Positions 7,499 through 16,235 of a stretch of DNA of 64,000 bases are shown here, piece after piece. How positions within the stretch are numbered: position 1 is the stretch's first letter; each line of letters begins with the position of its first letter. Source of the stretch: Flavicella sediminum. Its GTDB lineage: Bacteria > Bacteroidota > Bacteroidia > Flavobacteriales > Flavobacteriaceae. Where the stretch lies: contig NZ_VDET01000002.1 in assembly GCF_006381105.1 (NCBI RefSeq), forward strand, positions 248,001-312,000, read 5' to 3'. Both the position numbers and the translations under genes were made by a program. A model generated the notes under the pieces. It ran no database searches, was not told where the DNA came from, and was given only the letters and a program-made list of their open reading frames with translations.

Positions 7499-9835
7499 TT
7501 AATAATTGAATTCTAAAACTTCTCCTTTTTTCGTTGCTATTTGCTTTAGCTCATCTTGGTAACGAAGGTTCAGTGTGTTCCCTAATTTTGAAGTAATTAC
7601 TAAGGTTTTCAATTTCCCTAATTCCCAAGTCATAGCAATTTCAAATCCTTTTTTAGCCACAATTCCTTGTATACTTCCCGATGCCCAAGCTGAAGGCAAT
7701 GCAGGTAATAGATGCACTTCTCCATTATGACTTTGCATTAGCATTTCTGTAATTCCAGAAACAACTCCAAAATTCCCATCAATTTGAAAAGGAGGATGTA
7801 CGTCTAACAAATTCGGTAAAGTAGATTTTCTTTGCAAGGCCAAAATATTGTTATAAGCTTTTTCTCCTTCCAACAAACGTGCATAAAAATTAATAATCCA
7901 TGCTCTACTCCAACCTGTATGACCACCACCTTTTGATAAGCGTCCTGCTAATGTTTTTTTTGCTGCTTCAAATAATTCAGGTGTTTTAGATTTTGAAATT
8001 TGATTTGATGGATGCAAGGCATACAAATGAGAAATATGTCTGTGACCTGGTTGCGCTTCTTTTAATTCGTCTACCCATTCTAACAATCTACCATCCTTAC
8101 CAATTTTAAGAGGTGGCATTTGTTTGATTTTGCTTTTAAGAATATCGCTAAACTCTTGATCAATATTTAAAATTTCTGCGGCACTAATACAATTTCGAAA
8201 CAATTCAAAAATAATTTCACGATCCATAGAAGGTCCCATATTCAAAGTGGCTTTTTCACCGTTTTTTGTTAAAAAATTATTTTCTGGAGATATGGATGGC
8301 CCGGTCACTAAAAGTCCCGTTTTAGGATTTGGCACCATAAAATCAACAAAAAACAAAGCAGCTTCCTTCATAATAGGATAGGCTTTATTTTTTAAATATT
8401 CTTTATCCTCTGTATATTCATAATGTGTAAATAAATGTTGAGAACACCAACCTGCACCCATTGGCCACATACCATATCTAGCCTTTCCATTTGCAGCGGT
8501 AGCATGCCAAACACTACTTGTATGATGCGCAACAAAACCTCTAGCATTGTATGTTTTTTTTGCGGTAATTCGCCCCATTTCTCGTAAGTCATCAATAAAT
8601 TCTAAAAATGGCTCATGACACTCAGCTAAATTTGTCATTTCTGCCATCCAATAATTCATTTGAATATTGATATTGATATGATAATCTGAATTCCAAGGTG
8701 GTGTAAATCCTGTAGCCCAAATCCCTTGTAGATTGGCAGGCAAAGTCCCCGGCCTTGAACTACTAATTAATAAATAACGTCCAAACTGATATTGTAATTG
8801 GGTGAGGTACTTATCGGTGGCTCCTTTTTTTAATTTTTGCAAGCGTTCATCAGTAGGAAACTCATCACCTTTGCTATTAGAAATTTTAAATGAAAGTCGG
8901 TTAAACAAGGATTGATAATCAGAAACATGATTTTTTAAAAGTTTGTCATAAGAAGTTTGGGCTATTTTTTCAAGGCTATTTTTAGTTTCTTCTTTAGGAT
9001 TTAAACCACGATAATTACTAGCAGCTACAACTTTAATTTGCACCTCATCGGCATTGCTTATCACTAATCTCCCTTCTTTAACTTCTGAAATCCCACCTTT
9101 GGTTTCAAAATGTACACGAGCATAAAATTGAACCCCGTGACCATTTCCTACATGTTCTGAAAATTCAATACTATTGTCTTTAATAGAAATTTTAGTTTGC
9201 TCATTTCGTTTTATCCAAGAAGCAATATTAATTTTCCCGTCTTTATTCGCCTTGAACTTATACACCATTGCTTTGTCTGGAAAACTAGAAAAATAGGTTC
9301 TTGTATAAGCTACCCCGTCCGAACTAAATGTGGTTGTAACCAATGATTTATTTATATCCAATTCACGTTTATAATTATTTACGGCACCCAAGTTTGGGGT
9401 TTCTATAAATAAATTGGCTAACATTTGGTAAGTATCTGTACCTGTAGGTAAACGATCTGCTAGAATTTTATCTTGAACCATTGCCTCCGCCTCCATGTAT
9501 TTCTCATCAAATAACAGTTTTTGAATGGCTACAATATGCTTGCCCGCATCTTTCTTATCTCTATTGTAATCCTTGCCTCCTGTCCAAATTGTTTCTTCAT
9601 TTAAACAAATAATTTCTTTTTTAGGCGTCCCATAAATCATGGCTCCCAAGCTTCCATTTCCAATAGGTAATCCTTGATTCCATTTTGTCGTAGGTTGGTT
9701 AAACCAAATTTTTAAAGGAGTTACCTCCTTAGCGACTTCAGTAGGATTGCAACTGATAAAAGTAAATGCTACCAACAGGAAGTAGCTAAACTTCTTCAGC
9801 ATTTTAACTAGGCTAATGTTCCTTTGCTTGTTCAT
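7499..9835 (-). CDS. GH95 alpha-L-fucosidase / alpha-L-galactosidase, lipoprotein
   Basis: The 778-residue protein has the full GH95 layout. An N-terminal beta-sandwich (about 40-290) begins with IWFNQPTTKWNQGLPIGNGSLGAMIYG and contains LNEETIWTGG. The (alpha/alpha)6 barrel (about 330-700) contains LPANLQGIWATGFTPPWNSDY and HININIQMNYW, where the family's catalytic-site Asn residues lie, and PFQIDGNFG with Asp686, the equivalent of the base-assisting Asp of characterised GH95. A C-terminal sandwich follows. GH95 removes terminal alpha-1,2-L-fucose, and some members take L-galactose, both found in algal polysaccharides. An alternative ATG at 9802 gives a more compact lipoprotein signal (FLLVAFTFISC). 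It follows the ThuA-LamG gene by 51 bases and ends unit G. Confidence 0.93.
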   Translation of the reverse strand: MNKQRNISLVKMLKKFSYFLLVAFTFISCNPTEVAKEVTPLKIWFNQPTTKWNQGLPIGNGSLGAMIYGTPKKEIICLNEETIWTGGKDYNRDKKDAGKHIVAIQKLLFDEKYMEAEAMVQDKILADRLPTGTDTYQMLANLFIETPNLGAVNNYKRELDINKSLVTTTFSSDGVAYTRTYFSSFPDKAMVYKFKANKDGKINIASWIKRNEQTKISIKDNSIEFSEHVGNGHGVQFYARVHFETKGGISEVKEGRLVISNADEVQIKVVAASNYRGLNPKEETKNSLEKIAQTSYDKLLKNHVSDYQSLFNRLSFKISNSKGDEFPTDERLQKLKKGATDKYLTQLQYQFGRYLLISSSRPGTLPANLQGIWATGFTPPWNSDYHININIQMNYWMAEMTNLAECHEPFLEFIDDLREMGRITAKKTYNARGFVAHHTSSVWHATAANGKARYGMWPMGAGWCSQHLFTHYEYTEDKEYLKNKAYPIMKEAALFFVDFMVPNPKTGLLVTGPSISPENNFLTKNGEKATLNMGPSMDREIIFELFRNCISAAEILNIDQEFSDILKSKIKQMPPLKIGKDGRLLEWVDELKEAQPGHRHISHLYALHPSNQISKSKTPELFEAAKKTLAGRLSKGGGHTGWSRAWIINFYARLLEGEKAYNNILALQRKSTLPNLLDVHPPFQIDGNFGVVSGITEMLMQSHNGEVHLLPALPSAWASGSIQGIVAKKGFEIAMTWELGKLKTLVITSKLGNTLNLRYQDELKQIATKKGEVLEFNY

Positions 9836-9886
9836 CTCTATTTTTTTTATTTTAGTTAACGTTTGTTTTTTGTCTTAAGTGATTAC

Positions 9887-11470
9887 TTAGTGGATATTGT
9901 ATTTCTCTTTTAAATGCTCTGAAAGAATTTGTAATTCCTCATCAAAAAGAGGTCTCTCAAAAATTAAAAAACGAGCAATTTCTCCATCAAAAGATTCTGC
10001 TCCTGGATGATTTGTGGCATCTCGTTCTTGACCAATAACCATTTTAGACGGATTGGCTTTGGCGTTTACAGGAAATGATTTTTCTACCACTGCTTTTGTT
10101 GTATTCACAAACAATTCCATTTTTACATCGCCTACTCCTGCTCCCATTCGTCCCATAACCAGATAATATTTTTCTTTTAGCAAGGGTTCTTCTGCCAATA
10201 ACAACGGACTGCCATCACTCCATGTTCCTTTTTGCAATCCATTTCTAGAAGACATCCAAACATGATTTTTTAGGTTTACACCACCCCAAAAACCTTCATA
10301 CTGACCTTTTTTATCAACATTAGTATTCCGAAGATTTCCGAAAAATGAATTTACCCCTGGTTTTCCTTTTACTTGTTTAGAAACCGACATCACAGAAAAC
10401 CAAGTATAACCACTTCCTTGGGTTAAATGATCAAAAGCATCTTCTTGATGGTTCACTAATTCTTGTCGATGAAAAACAACCGAATTATGCCCATTTAATT
10501 TTGGCACCTTCAGCTTTAATTTAGGTCTACCAGAACCTTTTATTTTTCTACCTGTATCTTGTTTTACAAATTTCTGAATCTTATTAGTAACCGAATTGCT
10601 CCAAGAACTTACTTTATCTCTAGCTTCTATCAGCAAGTTTTCGTCTGCGTTTAAATCTAACAATAGCCCTTCAGATAAAGGCAAAGTAGCAGTGTTATTT
10701 GAAGAATCTGCTGCCCATTTAATTCCTTCTTCTACTAATTTCTGAAAATTAAAATCAGTATATATTTCTTTGGTATGTCCTAAAGAAGTAAAAAAGGAAC
10801 GCCCACCATCATAATTATGACACCAAGTAAAAGGATGATCTCCTCTCATTTTTTGAGTTCCTATATAAGAATCTTCATCTACCGACAACAGTACTTTTAC
10901 GTGGTTTCGAGGATTGGAAGAAAAACGATGCCATTCATCCTTTACTTCCCATTCCTTATCAAGATGTTTTGTGATTTGATTTGTCGAATCTTCAACAAGC
11001 AATCTAGCCGACTGCACTTTTGGATGATCTACCAATTTAGTCCCAATCAATCCTTCGTACCAATTTTGAAACTCGCCTCCTTCTTTCCAAATAGCACCAG
11101 CGCAATGTATACCTACAAAACCACCACCATTTCGAATATATTTTTGTAATAAAGACTGCTGGGCTTTGGATAAAATTTGCCCTTTGTTTCCACAATTGTT
11201 ATTAAAAATGATAGCATCAAATGATACTATCACGCTAGTGTCAAAAATAGCAGCATCTGCCGTCGTAACAACTTCCCATTTATTCTGTATTCCTAAATTT
11301 TCAATAAGTTTTAAACCCGCCTCTTGTGATGAGTGCACAAAACCATTATCGCCATAAAAATTAAGAATCTTTAATTTTTTAACATCTGTATTTGTTGTTT
11401 TGCTCTGCGAAATTAAAGTAAGACTTGTCGTAAAAAATACGATGCTTAAGAATAGGAATTTGTTTTTCAT
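9887..11470 (-). CDS. ThuA-like domain fused to a LamG-like domain, exported
   Basis: The 527-residue protein has a signal peptide (about 1-21). Residues 30-255 form a ThuA-like class I amidotransferase-like domain: KILNFYGDNGFVHSS, ADAAIFD, FDAIIFNNNCG, LLQKYIRNGGGFVGIHCAG, DEWHRF, HPFTWCHNYDGGRSFFTSLGH in pieces, and EGIKWAA. Residues about 265-525 form a LamG/concanavalin-like jelly roll with VSSWSN, HRQELV, GGVNLKNHVWMSS and FDGEIARFLIFERPL. ThuA domains occur with sugar-oxidising or glycosidase genes, but their reaction is not settled. The jelly roll suggests carbohydrate binding. It precedes GH95 and probably forms a two-gene operon with it. Confidence 0.8.
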   Translation of the reverse strand: MKNKFLFLSIVFFTTSLTLISQSKTTNTDVKKLKILNFYGDNGFVHSSQEAGLKLIENLGIQNKWEVVTTADAAIFDTSVIVSFDAIIFNNNCGNKGQILSKAQQSLLQKYIRNGGGFVGIHCAGAIWKEGGEFQNWYEGLIGTKLVDHPKVQSARLLVEDSTNQITKHLDKEWEVKDEWHRFSSNPRNHVKVLLSVDEDSYIGTQKMRGDHPFTWCHNYDGGRSFFTSLGHTKEIYTDFNFQKLVEEGIKWAADSSNNTATLPLSEGLLLDLNADENLLIEARDKVSSWSNSVTNKIQKFVKQDTGRKIKGSGRPKLKLKVPKLNGHNSVVFHRQELVNHQEDAFDHLTQGSGYTWFSVMSVSKQVKGKPGVNSFFGNLRNTNVDKKGQYEGFWGGVNLKNHVWMSSRNGLQKGTWSDGSPLLLAEEPLLKEKYYLVMGRMGAGVGDVKMELFVNTTKAVVEKSFPVNAKANPSKMVIGQERDATNHPGAESFDGEIARFLIFERPLFDEELQILSEHLKEKYNIH

Positions 11471-11514
11471 ACTTTTAAAAACTTACTAATTGTTCTCACT
11501 TTTTGTGTTCCCCC

Positions 11515-11582
11515 CAAAAGTAGTTAAAAGTAGGGCTGCCTGTGAAGTACAGCCGTATCATACTTAGTGTAAAAATGTTGCA
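11515..11582 (-). promoter_or_regulatory. Likely promoter and variant operator of unit G
   Basis: On the - strand a -7 box TACTTTTG lies at 11522-11515 and a near-repeat TACTTTTA at 11532-11525. Further upstream is a variant of the operator found before units A-D: on the + strand TTAGTGTAAAAATGTTGCAT at 11563-11582. Its TGTTGC core is 61 bases from the first box or 51 from the second, against exactly 50 at the strong copies. The remaining 11583-11685 shows nothing clear. Confidence 0.45.
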
Positions 11583-11685
11583 TATAGCAAAAAACCCAAG
11601 GAAGACACCTCTTATTCCTAAATCTAGCAAGCAATATACGAACAAAGAAATACTTCAACATATAAATTACTAGTACTTCCTTCTT

Positions 11686-12750
11686 TTAATTATTCTTACC
11701 TAGAGGTATAAAAATAGTATACGAATCATTCCCTTTTTTTATGGCCAAACACAAAACACTTGGCTGCTTATTTTCCAAATAAACAAACGGACGCTCCATA
11801 CGATTGGGAATTAAAAAACCTCCATTTTGCAATTTTATTTTTTTACGAGTAATTTCATAGTTCTTAGCTTTTTCCCAATGCAAACCATCTTTAGAAGTCA
11901 TTAACCCAATATAAGAATGGGCATGAAAAACAGCATAAAAAGCTGCTTGTTGTTCATCATACCACATAGATACATCTTCGGTATCTAAATTGCCAATTAC
12001 AGGGTTGGGTTGAATTTTAAAAGGTCCTGTTGGTGATGTAGAAACAGCAATTGCTTGGTTTCTGATAAACTTTTTCTCATTAGGTTTATCTCCTTTTACA
12101 ATTAAGTAATACTTACCGTCTTTCCCTTGATCAATTGCAGGATTCACAGTAATGTTAGCGATGGGGCCAGATGGTTCTATTATTGGTGTTTCCATTCTTT
12201 TCCAAGGACCATTAATAGAATTTGAAACTGCCACACCAGTTCTTTGATTTTTACGAAGCGTTCCTCTATCCGCGTCTTTTAACGATTTTGTACTTAACGC
12301 AACTAAATCATCATTTGTAAAATTCTTACCGCCTAAATTAGTAGCGATATAATAGAGATAATATCTGCCTTCAAAATATTTAATTTTAGGATTGTGAGCC
12401 GTAATTTCATCCCAATTCCCTTGGCCACTTCCTTTTAAAACGGTTTCCCTGTATTGCCATGGTCCTGTTGCTGCATTTGATTCTGCATGGGCTATTTCCG
12501 AAAAAGTTAGCCATCCATTAAAAGTATAGGCTCTTTTCCATCGGGAATAAAACAAATGATAGGTACCTCCTTCATCTTTTAAAATAGAACCTCCCCAATT
12601 GTAATACAAAGAATCACGAAAAATTCCATCTTTTTGCAAAGGCTTCATCATTTTATGAATATCCAAACTGTTTTTAGTTTTTTGCGAAACAGCACTTAGC
12701 GAACAACATAACAATAGGGTCAATAACAATTTTGATAGAAATATATTCAT
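11686..12750 (-). CDS. GH43/GH117-like propeller glycosidase, secreted
   Basis: The 354-residue protein has a signal peptide ending near AVSQ (residue 23). The five-bladed propeller signature is visible as LYYNWGGSILKDEGGTYHLFYS, TAHNPKIKYFEGRYYLYYIA, VNPAIDQGKDGKYYLIVKG, LDTEDVSMWYDEQQAAFYAVF and RMERPFVYLE, with NAATGPWQYR, SNSINGPWKR and STSPTGPFKI as inter-blade turns. This places it in the GH43/GH117 superfamily; a known subfamily cannot be assigned by eye. It closes unit F, 35 bases after the esterase gene. The substrate presumably is a terminal sugar of the same sulfated polymer. Confidence 0.68.
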   Translation of the reverse strand: MNIFLSKLLLTLLLCCSLSAVSQKTKNSLDIHKMMKPLQKDGIFRDSLYYNWGGSILKDEGGTYHLFYSRWKRAYTFNGWLTFSEIAHAESNAATGPWQYRETVLKGSGQGNWDEITAHNPKIKYFEGRYYLYYIATNLGGKNFTNDDLVALSTKSLKDADRGTLRKNQRTGVAVSNSINGPWKRMETPIIEPSGPIANITVNPAIDQGKDGKYYLIVKGDKPNEKKFIRNQAIAVSTSPTGPFKIQPNPVIGNLDTEDVSMWYDEQQAAFYAVFHAHSYIGLMTSKDGLHWEKAKNYEITRKKIKLQNGGFLIPNRMERPFVYLENKQPSVLCLAIKKGNDSYTIFIPLGKNN

Positions 12751-12785
12751 GGTTTTTGGAACTTATTTTTTTAAAACTATTTCGT

Positions 12786-13607
12786 TTATTTATGCTGACT
12801 AAAAAGCCAATCTATGAGTTTTGGGTCTTTCCACGCCAACTCATACGAATTGTGACCAACATCTTTGTAAATAGTAAAACGAGCTTTGTGTTTCTTAGAA
12901 CTTCTCAAAGATTCAATCATATCTGAAGAACCAGACAGTGGGACAACATTATCTTTATCACCATGAAAAGCCCAAATAGGAATACGTTTTATTTTTTTTC
13001 CCATTGATGGATCGCCTGCACCACAAATTGCAATAGCAGCCGCAATTATTTTCGGATATCGCATGACAAAATTCCAAGCACCATAACCTCCCATAGACAT
13101 CCCCATGACATACACACGGTTTTTATCTACAGCATATTCTTGTACTACTTTATCAAAAATTTCTTTTGCCAATTTCATAGGTTTACTAGCTGGGACTTCT
13201 TTAAATTGATAAGATCCGTCTTTCCAAGGCACATTTACCCACTGTTGTTTTTTAGGGCACTGTGGCATTAAAATAATACTGGGATGTTCTTTTTGCACAT
13301 CGGTATCCATCCAACCAGCCACCCAAGGACGCAATTGTTTTAAATTGTCATTTCCTCTTGAACCGGCTCCGTGAAAAGCGAGTACTAATGGATATTTATT
13401 TTTAGGATTGTAATTGTCTGGTAAAAACAATCGATATGGCATTTTCGCCCCCTCTTTATCTATAAAAACAAAATCCTTCGTATGCTTTTTATAAAAAGAC
13501 AGCTCGTGTTCTTGAATTTTATTAGCCGAATCCCTATCCAAAACAGCTGTTTGAGCATAGGTCAAATGACCAAGCACAAAAAGAAAGACTGCTGTTATGT
13601 TTTTCAT
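12786..13607 (-). CDS. Secreted alpha/beta-hydrolase esterase (PHB depolymerase/prolyl oligopeptidase-like)
   Basis: The product has 273 residues from ATG 13607. A GTG at 13643 would only add an unlikely tail in front of the signal peptide MKNITAVFLFVLGHLTYAQ. The hydrolase fold is clear: YPLVLAFHGAGSRG (oxyanion region), a nucleophile elbow GMSMGGYGAW with Ser171, AFHGDKDNVVP (acid) and DVGHNSYE (His). Such single-domain 'phospholipase/carboxylesterase' proteins in polysaccharide loci usually deacetylate or de-esterify oligosaccharides. It sits between a sulfatase and a propeller gene in unit F. The exact ester is unknown. Confidence 0.85.
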   Translation of the reverse strand: MKNITAVFLFVLGHLTYAQTAVLDRDSANKIQEHELSFYKKHTKDFVFIDKEGAKMPYRLFLPDNYNPKNKYPLVLAFHGAGSRGNDNLKQLRPWVAGWMDTDVQKEHPSIILMPQCPKKQQWVNVPWKDGSYQFKEVPASKPMKLAKEIFDKVVQEYAVDKNRVYVMGMSMGGYGAWNFVMRYPKIIAAAIAICGAGDPSMGKKIKRIPIWAFHGDKDNVVPLSGSSDMIESLRSSKKHKARFTIYKDVGHNSYELAWKDPKLIDWLFSQHK

Positions 13608-13688
13608 TATCAAGTATTTATTTTTATTTAGAAACAAGATCACACATCATTTTACTAAATTTTTTATCATTAAGAGAAAAAAGTAGTT

Positions 13689-15119
13689 CTATTTACTAAG
13701 AGGCACCGGATTTTCAACAAAGCCAGCTTGCCTGCATGCACTACTCAATTCTTTTCCAACGCCCAGTTCTTTTTCAAAATCGTTAAAATATTGGTCTAGT
13801 TTTTTAACAATTTCAGGGTATTTACTTGCTAGATTTACCACTTCTCCCATATCTGTTTTAAGATTATAAAGTAGTTTTTTAGATCCTTGCTTTCGAAACT
13901 TCCAATCCCCCGACCTAACAGCCTCCAACTGATTTGCTTTGAAATAATAAAATTGTTCGTGTATCGGAAAATTCTCTTCTTGTTTTCCTGAAAGAACTGG
14001 CCAAATATCCTTACCATCAATAATTCTATCATTCGATATTTCTGCCTTGGCCAACTTCGCAAATGTAGGCAACAAATCCATCGTTGTTAAAATTTGATCA
14101 GAAACAGTATTAGCAGGGATAGTTCCTGGCCACCAAACAACAGCAGGTTCTCTCATTCCCCCTTCAAATGTATCTCCTTTTCTACCTCTTAAAAGTCCTG
14201 TACTTCCTAAACCACTTTTCGAAGGACCGTTATCTGAAGTAAAAATCACGAAGGTATTTTTATCCAAACCATTGGCTTTTAAAGCTGCTAGAATCTCTCC
14301 TACAGAAGCATCAATTTCATGAATTGCTTGTGGATAAATCTTATCTCTCTCTTTATAATTGACATTGCAATTTTCTTTAGCCAATTTTGTTTTAATAGCA
14401 ATTGAAACCCTTTTCATAAAATCAGGAGAGGCATATAAAGGTTTGTGCGGAAGAGGATGTGGAATGTACAAGAAAAAAGGTTCATCTTTATGTCTCTCTA
14501 TAAAATTGACCGCTTTGTCTGTAATTCTTTGTGTTAAATAAGTTGCATCCGGATTCAACTCAACTACAGTTTCGTTTTCTAATAATGGCAAAGCAGGAAA
14601 ATTAAACTTCTCATTATTGGGATGAAAAGGATGTATATCATGACTATAAGGCAATCCATAAAACTCATCAAAACCTTGTTTGGTAGGTAAAAAATTGGGC
14701 TGATCTCCCAAATGCCACTTCCCTATTATTCCTGTAGCATACCCTTTTGTTTTTAATACTTCCGCTATGGTAATTTCATTAGGATGTAAACCTTTAGAAT
14801 CTGCTGCGAGTAAAACTCCTGATTTGGATCCTGTAGCCATGTTTATTCTTTTAGGATAGCATCCCGTCATAAGTGCAGCTCTTGACGGACTACAAACGGG
14901 CGCAGCAACATAAAAATTGGTGAGCTTCATTCCTTCTGCCGCCATTTTATCAATATTCGGAGTATGAACATGTTTACCACCAAAACAACCAAGATCACCA
15001 TAGCCTTGATCATCGGTAAAAATGACTATAAAATTTGGCGGATTTTTTTTATTTACTAATTGAGTTTGTGCAGCACAACTCACACTTAGCAAACACAAAA
15101 CTAGCTTAAACAAATTCAT
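13689..15119 (-). CDS. S1-family sulfatase (FGly Cys76)
   Basis: The 476-residue exported sulfatase has a signal peptide ending near SCAAQ. Metal-binding Asp lie in IVIFTDDQGYGDLG (Asp36, Asp37). The maturation motif is CSPSR with Cys76 as the formylglycine residue, within VCSPSRAALMTG. GKWHLGDQ, HPLPHKPLY and FTSDNGPSKSG complete the S1 active site. The C-terminal subdomain carries the substrate-side SDWKFR-type segment (SGDWKFRKQGSKKLLYNL in pieces). It hydrolyses a sulfate ester on a carbohydrate, position unknown. It needs an anaerobic-type sulfatase-maturing enzyme that is not in this window. Confidence 0.92.
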   Translation of the reverse strand: MNLFKLVLCLLSVSCAAQTQLVNKKNPPNFIVIFTDDQGYGDLGCFGGKHVHTPNIDKMAAEGMKLTNFYVAAPVCSPSRAALMTGCYPKRINMATGSKSGVLLAADSKGLHPNEITIAEVLKTKGYATGIIGKWHLGDQPNFLPTKQGFDEFYGLPYSHDIHPFHPNNEKFNFPALPLLENETVVELNPDATYLTQRITDKAVNFIERHKDEPFFLYIPHPLPHKPLYASPDFMKRVSIAIKTKLAKENCNVNYKERDKIYPQAIHEIDASVGEILAALKANGLDKNTFVIFTSDNGPSKSGLGSTGLLRGRKGDTFEGGMREPAVVWWPGTIPANTVSDQILTTMDLLPTFAKLAKAEISNDRIIDGKDIWPVLSGKQEENFPIHEQFYYFKANQLEAVRSGDWKFRKQGSKKLLYNLKTDMGEVVNLASKYPEIVKKLDQYFNDFEKELGVGKELSSACRQAGFVENPVPLSK

Positions 15120-15183
15120 TTATTTAAATATTAACAATGAGAGTACCATAAATAGTAGGTTTTAAGTTTAAAACAGCAACAAA

Positions 15184-16200
15184 CTACTTCATTTCAAAAC
15201 GTAGCAAATAAGCCGATCCTTTCTTTTGAATCATAGAAATTCCCCAGCCAGGAATTTCTGCATTTGAATTTCCATTTTCTAAATGAGGACGGTACAGTCC
15301 TGGTGCTTTTGGAATTTTCTTAAGACTGTCGTGCATAATGGTATAATGCTCGCCATCTTTGGCGTAATTTATGGTTGCATTGATGGAAGCTATCGAAGCT
15401 ACACCTCCTTCTTTTTGCCAAATTAAAACTTCATGACTTTTAGCTAATAAGGCGCCTTTGTGTTTTACATAAGGCCCTTTTCCTTCCTTTGCATACGCCA
15501 CACTCATTTTTGTTCTTTTCGGCCCTTGTTTTCCATCAACAATAGATCTTCCTTTATAGAACAACCAAATTTTATCATCTCTAACCAACAAACTGGCATC
15601 GTCAATTCTAAAACTATCAAAATCTGAAGCCACGGGGCTAATTTCTAAAACAGGATTATTTTCTACACGCACAAAAGGTCCGTCAGGACTGTCAGCAACA
15701 GCAAGGCCAATAGCTGTTATATCCGTTGTCGAATTTCCTTCAAACTCCTTGTTTTTATTTCCTGGTGTCGGTTTTACACCAGTATAATACAAATAGTATT
15801 TTCCTTTGTAAGCTAAAATATTGGGTGTAAAAACAGAATGACTATCAAATGCTCCTTCTTTCCCTAAATCAAGTGCCATACCCTGCTCTGTCCAAGTAAA
15901 ACCTTCGTCTTTTGATGTTGCATACCAAATAGTACCCCAATACCCTGATGTGATTGGGCTATCCATTCGTGTATACCACATATAATAAGTGTCATTTACT
16001 TTAATTATATCGCTGTTGTCTCTTCTATTATAAATAGAATCTTTACCAACTCCTTTAATTTCTTGATATACAAATCGAATCTGTTCGGTTTGAACACTCG
16101 CTAACTTCTTTGATTTATTCTCCTTTTTTGCACTTTGGCAAGACACTAATAAACACATAAATGCACTTATAAGGCCAATACTGATTCTTATTGTTTTCAT
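15184..16200 (-). CDS. GH117-like lipoprotein glycosidase
   Basis: The 338-residue lipoprotein (FMCLLVSC, cysteine about 21) shows the GH117-type propeller better than its neighbours: RRDNSDIIKVNDTYYMWYTR, GTIWYATSKDEGFTWTEQG, FDSHSVFTPNILAYKGKYYLYYTGVKP in pieces, DITAIGLAVADSPDGPFVRVE, FDSFRIDDASLLVRDDKIWLFYKGR and TKMSVAYAKEGKGPY. GH117 enzymes are exo-alpha-1,3-(3,6-anhydro)-L-galactosidases, and some GH117 occur in fucoidan loci. The Asp residues of RDNSD, FDSHS and IDDAS are candidates for the active site by position in blades. It lies in unit F between a DUF6786-like gene and a sulfatase. Family placement is from pattern memory, not a search. Confidence 0.68.
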   Translation of the reverse strand: MKTIRISIGLISAFMCLLVSCQSAKKENKSKKLASVQTEQIRFVYQEIKGVGKDSIYNRRDNSDIIKVNDTYYMWYTRMDSPITSGYWGTIWYATSKDEGFTWTEQGMALDLGKEGAFDSHSVFTPNILAYKGKYYLYYTGVKPTPGNKNKEFEGNSTTDITAIGLAVADSPDGPFVRVENNPVLEISPVASDFDSFRIDDASLLVRDDKIWLFYKGRSIVDGKQGPKRTKMSVAYAKEGKGPYVKHKGALLAKSHEVLIWQKEGGVASIASINATINYAKDGEHYTIMHDSLKKIPKAPGLYRPHLENGNSNAEIPGWGISMIQKKGSAYLLRFEMK

Positions 16201-16235
16201 TTTTTTTAAATTATTTTATAGCAACTATAATTTTA

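Noticed and set aside
11534-11554. Inverted repeat GGCTG / CAGCC before the ThuA gene
   Set aside because: Only five base pairs, not repeated at other promoters and without a T-run, so chance is likely.
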